Shown: piece after piece, positions 6,552-10,699 of the stretch
Numbering within the stretch: the stretch's first letter is position 1
Layout of the letters: every line of letters begins with the position of its first letter
Assembly: GCA_019695455.1 (NCBI GenBank)
Contig: JAEUAC010000061.1
Span: 1-10,699, forward strand
DNA: 10,699 nt
Origin: Methylorubrum extorquens
GTDB lineage: Bacteria > Pseudomonadota > Alphaproteobacteria > Rhizobiales > Beijerinckiaceae
Direction of reading: 5' to 3'
Program-made: the position numbers and the translations under genes
The notes under the pieces: model-generated
Told to the model about the DNA's origin: nothing
What the model saw: the letters and a program-made list of their open reading frames with translations, nothing else
The model's database searches: none

Positions 6552-7967
6552 ATGGACAATCGCAACGCAATCTGGCGCCACGTCGACCGTCAGGCGCCCC
6601 GCTTCGTCGCGCTGAGCGACCGCGTCTGGGCGGTTCCGGAGGTCTGCTACACGGAGGTCCGGTCCGCCGCCGAGCATGCGGCGGAGCTGCGCCACCAAGG
6701 GTTCCGCCTCGTGGAGAACGTGGCCGGCATCCCGACCGCGATGACGGGCGAGGCGGGGCAGGGCGGTCCGGTCATCGCCTTCCTGGGGGAGTACGACGCG
6801 CTGCCCGGCCTGAGCCAGGAGGCCGGGATCGCGGCGCATCGCGAGATCGAGCCCGGCGGGCACGGCCACGGCTGCGGCCACAACCTGCTCGGCGCGGCGG
6901 CGCTCCTCGCCGCGACGGCCGTCAAGGACTGGCTCGCCGAGACCGGCACGCCGGGCCGCGTCCGCTACTACGGCTGCCCGGCGGAGGAGGGCGGGGCCGC
7001 GAAGGCCTTCATGGTGCGGGCGGGAGCCTTCGCCGATGCCGACGCCGCGATCTCGTGGCATCCCAACTCGTTCTGGGAGGTCGCACCGCCGCTGGCGCTG
7101 GCCAACACGCGGGCGGATTTCGTGTTCACGGGGCGGGCGGCGCACGCGGCGGCCGCGCCGCATCTCGGCCGCTCGGCCCTCGACGCGGTCGAGCTGATGA
7201 ACGTCGGCGTCAACTACATGCGCGAGCACATGCCGTCCGAGGCGCGCGTCCACTACGCGCTACTCGACGCGGGCGGGATCGCGCCGAACGTCGTGCAGGC
7301 GCATGCGCGCGTGCGCTACTCGATCCGGGCGCGCGACCTGCCGGGCATGCTGGCGCTGGTCGAGCGGGTGAAGAAGATCGCGCGGGGCGCGGCGCTCATG
7401 ACGGAGACGGAGGTCGAGGTGCGGATCGTCTCGGCGGTGTCCGATCTCGTCGGCAACGCGCCGCTCGAGGCCGCGCTGCACGCCGTCATGGACGAGCTCG
7501 GGCCGCCGCATTTCGACGATGCGGATCGCGCCTTCGCGCGCGAGATCCAGGGCACGCTGTCGCCCGAGAACCGCGAGGCGATCTACCACTCGATCGGCAT
7601 GAGGGCGTCCGACGCGCCGCTCGCCGACTTCCTGGTCCCGCTCGACCAGAAGCGCAATCCGGCCATCGGCTCGACGGATATCGGCGACGTGAGCTGGGTG
7701 GTGCCGACCGTCCAGGCGCATGCGCCGACGGTCGCGATCGGAACGCCGTTCCACACGTGGCAGGTGGTGGCGCAGGGCAAGAGCCCCGCCGCCCACAAGG
7801 CCATGATCCAGGTCGCGAAGGCGATGGCCGCGACGGGCGCGGCCCTGGTCGTCGACCCGGCCCTGCGGGAGGCGGCGAAGGCGGATCTCGCGGCGCGGGT
7901 CGGCGCGGGCTACGTCTCGCCCATCCCCGCCGAGGTCGGGCCGCCGCTCACGATGTCGACGAGCTGA
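6552..7967 (+). CDS. abgB: M20 family amidohydrolase, AbgB-like (p-aminobenzoyl-glutamate hydrolase subunit B family)
   Basis: This is a 471-residue cytoplasmic metallo-amidohydrolase with no signal peptide. The dinuclear-metal residues of the M20D group are all visible: C108 and H110 in GHGCGHN, E145 (general base) and E146 in PAEEGG, H170 in SWHP, and H401 in GTPFHTW. The dimerisation/lid domain runs from about 185 to 300 and includes AAHAAAAPHLGRSALDAVELM. Recalled E. coli AbgB (about 481 residues) shares the layout and many stretches, including FLGEYDAL, GHGCGHNLLG, YGCPAEEGG, HLGRSALDAV, STDIGDVSW and a C-terminal PIP near the end. E. coli AbgB acts with AbgA to cleave p-aminobenzoyl-glutamate; no AbgA or AbgT partner is present here, so it may act alone or on another N-acyl amino acid or dipeptide. 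It is divergent from the peptide-type importer, and its 3' end overlaps the aminotransferase gene by 20 bp. Family is certain; substrate is not. Confidence 0.93.
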   Translation: MDNRNAIWRHVDRQAPRFVALSDRVWAVPEVCYTEVRSAAEHAAELRHQGFRLVENVAGIPTAMTGEAGQGGPVIAFLGEYDALPGLSQEAGIAAHREIEPGGHGHGCGHNLLGAAALLAATAVKDWLAETGTPGRVRYYGCPAEEGGAAKAFMVRAGAFADADAAISWHPNSFWEVAPPLALANTRADFVFTGRAAHAAAAPHLGRSALDAVELMNVGVNYMREHMPSEARVHYALLDAGGIAPNVVQAHARVRYSIRARDLPGMLALVERVKKIARGAALMTETEVEVRIVSAVSDLVGNAPLEAALHAVMDELGPPHFDDADRAFAREIQGTLSPENREAIYHSIGMRASDAPLADFLVPLDQKRNPAIGSTDIGDVSWVVPTVQAHAPTVAIGTPFHTWQVVAQGKSPAAHKAMIQVAKAMAATGAALVVDPALREAAKADLAARVGAGYVSPIPAEVGPPLTMSTS

Positions 7968-9300
7968 TCGCCGAATCCACCGCCGCGCCGAGCCGGTCGA
8001 CCAGGACGTCGATCTCGTCGCGCGAGATGATGTAGGGCGGCGCGAGGAGCACGTGGTCGCCGCGCGTGCCGTCGATCGTGCCTCCCGACGGGTAGCAGGC
8101 GAGGCCCCGCCCGAGGGCGTCGGCCTTGATGCGGGCATGCAGGGCGAGGGTCGGATCGAACGGCTCGCGCGAGCCCCGATCTCGCACGATCTCGATCGCC
8201 CGGAAGAGGCCGCGGCCGCGGATGTCGGCGACGTGGCGGTGGTTGCCGAAGCGCTCCGTCAGGCGCTCGTCGAGATAGGTGCCCATCGCGTCGACGCGGG
8301 CGAGCAGCCCGTCCTCCTCGATGACCTCCTGCACGGCCAGGGCGGCCGCGCAGGCGATCGGGTGGGCCAGGTAGGTGTGCCCGTGTCGGAACGCGCCGGA
8401 CCCGTCGCGGATCGCGTCCACGATCCGGCTCGCGGCGAGGCAGGCGGCGATCGGCTGGTAGCCGCCGCCGAGCCCCTTCGCGACGGCCTGGATGTCGGGC
8501 GAGACGCCCTCCTGCTCCCAGGCGTGGAGCGTGCCGGTGCGGCCCATGCCGCACATCACCTCGTCGAGGATCAGGAGCGCCCCGTGCCGGTCGCAGACCT
8601 CCCGGACGGCGCGGAAATAGCCTTCGGGCGCCGGGACGGCGCCGGCGGTGGCGCCGACGACGGGTTCGGCCACGAAGGCGGCCACGGTCTCGGGGCCCAG
8701 CCGCTCGAACTCCGCCTCGAGTTCGGCCACGAGCCGGGCCGTGAAGGCGGCCGGGTCCTCGTCGGGCCGCTGCTCGCGGAAGGCGAACGCGGGAGAGACG
8801 TGGCTGAACGCGTCCGAGAGGAGCGCCGCGTAGGGCGCCCTCCGGCCCGCGTTGCCGCCCGCCGCCAGGGCCCCGAGCGTGTTGCCGTGGTAGCTCTGGC
8901 GCCGGGCGATGAAGCGGGTGCGGGACGGTTGGCCGACCTCGATCCAGTACTGACGGGCGAGCTTCAGGCTCGCCTCGACCGCCTCCGAGCCGCCGGACAC
9001 GAGATAGGCGTAGCCGAGGCCCCCGGGCTCATGGCCGACGAGCCTCTCGGCGAGGGCTTCGGCCGGCTCGGACGAGAAGAAGGATGTGTGCGCGAAGGCG
9101 AGACGATCCGCCTGTTCGCGGATCGCGGCCACGATTCGCGGATGGCCGTGCCCCAGACAGGACACGGCGGCGCCGCTCGATCCGTCCAGGACCTCGCGCC
9201 CGTCGCGGTCGATCAGCCAGACGCCGCGACCCGAGACGGCGACCGGCGGATCGGCCCGGAGGTTGCGGTGGAAGACGCGGCTTCGGGAGGAGGGCGGCAC
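7948..9300 (-). CDS. Class III PLP-dependent aminotransferase
   Basis: This 450-residue cytoplasmic transaminase is of the class III fold (relatives: omega-amino acid:pyruvate transaminases, BioA, GabT). Cofactor residues are visible: SGGSEAVEASLK (102-113) with the phosphate-binding SGS-type loop, SYHGNTLGA (136-144), D246 in LILDEVMCGMGRTG for the pyridine nitrogen, Schiff-base lysine K275 in AVAKGLGGGYQPI, and HGHTY (306-310). The start is the GTG at 9300-9298, the only in-frame initiator between the putA stop and the conserved FHRN motif. Its ribosome binding site is weak. The open frame continues upstream into the putA region, but that part is not coding. The gene lies 62 bp after putA on the same strand, possibly co-transcribed, and converges on the hydrolase gene with a 20-bp overlap of coding ends. 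Donor and acceptor cannot be told from sequence; the context suggests amino-acid or amine catabolism. Confidence 0.92.
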   Translation of the reverse strand: MPPSSRSRVFHRNLRADPPVAVSGRGVWLIDRDGREVLDGSSGAAVSCLGHGHPRIVAAIREQADRLAFAHTSFFSSEPAEALAERLVGHEPGGLGYAYLVSGGSEAVEASLKLARQYWIEVGQPSRTRFIARRQSYHGNTLGALAAGGNAGRRAPYAALLSDAFSHVSPAFAFREQRPDEDPAAFTARLVAELEAEFERLGPETVAAFVAEPVVGATAGAVPAPEGYFRAVREVCDRHGALLILDEVMCGMGRTGTLHAWEQEGVSPDIQAVAKGLGGGYQPIAACLAASRIVDAIRDGSGAFRHGHTYLAHPIACAAALAVQEVIEEDGLLARVDAMGTYLDERLTERFGNHRHVADIRGRGLFRAIEIVRDRGSREPFDPTLALHARIKADALGRGLACYPSGGTIDGTRGDHVLLAPPYIISRDEIDVLVDRLGAAVDSAISSSTS

Positions 9301-9312
9301 GGTCGGCTCGGT

Positions 9313-9328
9313 TCGGGCGGGGGCCCGA
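9313..9328 (-). other. Short GC hairpin between putA and the aminotransferase gene
   Basis: Arms TCGGGC (9313-9318) and GCCCGA (9323-9328) enclose a 4-base loop. It lies in the 62-bp gap downstream of the putA stop. There is no T-run on the minus strand, so termination is doubtful; it may simply reflect base composition. Confidence 0.2.
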
Positions 9329-9362
9329 TCGTGACATGCCGGAGCCGGCGCGCAACCCCGCC

Positions 9363-10658
9363 TCAGCCGATCGACATCAGGCTGGCGTTTCCGCCGGCCG
9401 CCGCCGTGTTGGTCGAGACGGACCATTCCTCGAGCAGGCGCTGCAGGTCGTAATCCGCGCCGTGCCGCCGCTCCTCCGGCCCGACGGCCTGGACGGAGAC
9501 GATCGGCCCGGCCAGCGCCGCGACCTCCCGCGACACCCGCAGGACCTCGGGGCCGTCCCCTTCGACGAGGACCGCCCGCAGGCGCGCATCCTGCCGCCAG
9601 TCGGCCACGATCGCGACGGAGGTCGCGATCGCGGCGGGAAGGCCGTGGAGGGCGCTTCCGGCCGGGTCGTCCCGGGCGACGAGCGCGACGTTGCCGGTCG
9701 CGAGCACGGCGCCGAGCTGGACCAGGAGGCCCGACGCGTCGGCGGCGAGGAGCGCCACGCCGCCGCGCGCGCGCAGGCCGTAGGTGTTCCGCTCGCCGAC
9801 GGGGCCGGCCAGCTCGACGCTGGCCCCGAGGCAGGAGCGCGACAGGTAGCCGAGGCAGCGTTCCGCCTCCTCCTCGTGGCCGGTCTCCTGCAGCCACGCG
9901 ACGTAGGCGCGCGCCGTCGCGAGCGCCGGGGGCGGCGCTTCCAGGCCCCGCAGCGCCGTCTGGGGCGGCAGGCCGAGGAGCCGGCCGAGATAGAGCGGGC
10001 CCCCGGCCTTCGGACCCGTGCCGGACAGCCCCGAGCCGCCGAACGGCTGGACGCCGACGACCGCCCCGATGACGTTGCGGTTGACGTAGACGTTGCCCGC
10101 CCCGATCCGGCCGACGACGCGGGTCACCGTCTCGTCGATCCGCGTGTGGAGGCCGAAGGTCAGGCCGTAGCCGGTCGCGTCGATCTCCCCGATCAGGCGG
10201 TCGAGCCCGGCGCGCGGAAAGCGCAGCACGTGCAGCACCGGGCCGAACACCTCGTGCTCGACATCCGCGATCCGCGCGATCTCGATCAGCGTCGGCGGCA
10301 CGAAGGTGCCGTGCTCCGTGCCCGTCCCGAGCGGCACGCGCGTGACGGCGTGGCCCCGCTCCCGCATGGCCGCCACATGGGCCTCGATCCCGTCGCGGGC
10401 CTCCGCCGTGATGACCGGGCCGATATCGGTCGCGAGGTCGCCCGGGTTGCCGATCGCGAGCTCGGCCATCGCGCCGCGCAGCATGGCGAGGGTGCGGTCC
10501 GCGACGTCCTCTTGCAGGCACAGGATGCGCAGCGCCGAGCAGCGCTGGCCCGCCGAGTCGAACGCCGAGGCGAGCACGTCCGCCACCACCTGCTCGGCGA
10601 GCGCCGACGAATCGGCGACCAGGGCGTTCTGGCCGGCGGTCTCGGCGATCAGCGGCAC
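9363..10658 (-). CDS. putA: PutA, C-terminal part (P5C dehydrogenase half-domain plus C-terminal domain), 5' end missing
   Basis: PutA oxidises proline to glutamate in two steps (proline dehydrogenase, then L-glutamate-gamma-semialdehyde/P5C dehydrogenase). The 431 visible residues begin at the catalytic region of the dehydrogenase: the ETAGQNA motif with general base E6, nucleophile C40 in AGQRCSALR, EVFGPVLHVLRF (136-147), and VQPFGGSGLSGTGPKAGGP (203-221). They then continue about 200 residues through the C-terminal aldehyde-dehydrogenase-like domain to the hallmark end TNTAAAGGNASLMSIG. That domain marks the long PutA forms (type B or C); the N-terminal part that would separate them is absent. 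The full protein would exceed 1,000 residues. The GTG at 10658 is where the open frame begins after an in-frame TAG at 10685-10683, but it is not a natural start. The coding homology ends there because the sequence switches to an inverted copy of an internal segment. A real truncation or an assembly join could explain this. Confidence 0.93.
   Translation of the reverse strand: MPLIAETAGQNALVADSSALAEQVVADVLASAFDSAGQRCSALRILCLQEDVADRTLAMLRGAMAELAIGNPGDLATDIGPVITAEARDGIEAHVAAMRERGHAVTRVPLGTGTEHGTFVPPTLIEIARIADVEHEVFGPVLHVLRFPRAGLDRLIGEIDATGYGLTFGLHTRIDETVTRVVGRIGAGNVYVNRNVIGAVVGVQPFGGSGLSGTGPKAGGPLYLGRLLGLPPQTALRGLEAPPPALATARAYVAWLQETGHEEEAERCLGYLSRSCLGASVELAGPVGERNTYGLRARGGVALLAADASGLLVQLGAVLATGNVALVARDDPAGSALHGLPAAIATSVAIVADWRQDARLRAVLVEGDGPEVLRVSREVAALAGPIVSVQAVGPEERRHGADYDLQRLLEEWSVSTNTAAAGGNASLMSIG
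9977..10023 (+). repeat. 47-bp inverted repeat, inner copy (inside putA)
   Basis: This segment matches the reverse complement of 10653-10699 over all 47 bases. It is normal putA coding sequence (minus strand, encoding TGPKAGGPLYLGR and neighbours), so it is the native copy. The match ends at 10024, where the two copies diverge. Confidence 0.95.
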
Positions 10659-10699
10659 GGGTCCGAAGGCCGGGGGCCCGCTCTATCTCGGCCGGCTCC
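10653..10699 (-). repeat. 47-bp inverted repeat, terminal copy at the window edge
   Basis: An exact inverted duplicate of 9977-10023 that runs to the last base and may continue beyond. Here the plus strand reads the putA protein segment GTGPKAGGPLYLGRL, while the putA gene lies on the minus strand. Reading putA upstream, PutA-like sequence stops at PLIAETAG, exactly where this copy begins. Bases 10659-10699 hold no gene of their own. The copy is probably the product of a fold-back join, biological or artefactual. Confidence 0.9.

Noticed and set aside
6378..7253. N-terminal extension of binding protein 2 in its open frame up to 7253
   Set aside because: It would place extra residues before a clear Tat signal peptide, lies antisense to the hydrolase gene, and a good ribosome binding site favours the start at 6377.
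6419..8035. A 538-codon plus-strand open frame overlapping the hydrolase gene in another frame
   Set aside because: Arg/Gly/Ala-rich low-complexity translation without motifs; the neighbouring frame encodes the complete M20 active site.
7948..8040. A bidirectional terminator at the convergent gene ends
   Set aside because: I looked for a stem-loop with a T-tract around the overlap and found none that stands out.
9301..10521. Upstream extension of the aminotransferase open frame into the putA region
   Set aside because: The extension lacks any recognisable domain and overlaps the genuine putA frame. The GTG at 9300 gives the normal family length and start.
9977..10699. The 47-bp inverted repeat pair as a phase-variable invertible segment
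   Set aside because: No recombinase gene is nearby, the repeat is ordinary coding sequence rather than a dedicated site, and flipping the intervening 629 bp would not restore an intact putA.

Overview
This window is high-GC DNA with dense, tightly packed genes. Codon use, Tat-exported solute-binding proteins and a long-form PutA suggest an alphaproteobacterium, probably of the Hyphomicrobiales (Methylobacterium/Bradyrhizobium-like). That placement is inference, because no rRNA or other marker gene is present. I see no tRNA, rRNA, CRISPR array, transposase or integrase.

Left two thirds (1-6377, minus strand): one gene cluster for a peptide/nickel-type (Dpp/Opp) ABC importer, transcribed right to left. 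The order is substrate-binding protein 2 (4584-6377), substrate-binding protein 1 (2668-4458), a DppB-type permease (1686-2645), a DppC-type permease (752-1720) and a DppD-type ATPase (752-1, cut by the left edge). The two binding proteins are tandem paralogues, about two thirds identical by eye, both with twin-arginine signals. They are separated by 125 bp containing a perfect 10-bp stem-loop. The genes downstream of binding protein 1 are 22 bp apart or overlap, so they are probably translationally coupled.

Middle (6378-7967): a 174-bp divergent intergenic region should hold the promoters for both directions. It is followed on the plus strand by an AbgB-like M20 amidohydrolase with all metal and catalytic residues present. 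The arrangement suggests that the importer brings in an amide-linked (peptide-like) compound and the hydrolase cleaves it in the cytoplasm. The actual substrate cannot be read from the sequence.

Right (7948-10699, minus strand): a class III PLP aminotransferase (7948-9300) whose 3' end overlaps that of the hydrolase by 20 bp tail to tail, preceded by the 3' part of putA (9363-10658). The putA fragment keeps the C-terminal half of the P5C dehydrogenase domain and the complete C-terminal domain. Its homology stops abruptly at a 47-bp sequence running to the window edge, which is an exact inverted copy of a segment 630 bp further inside the same gene. This is most easily read as a fold-back join at a contig end.

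Together the genes describe uptake and breakdown of amino-acid-derived nitrogen compounds: import, amide hydrolysis, transamination and proline/P5C oxidation to glutamate. I did not find a clearly new kind of system. The observations most worth following are the terminal inverted duplication, the paired binding proteins sharing one permease, and the lone AbgB-like hydrolase divergent from the importer.
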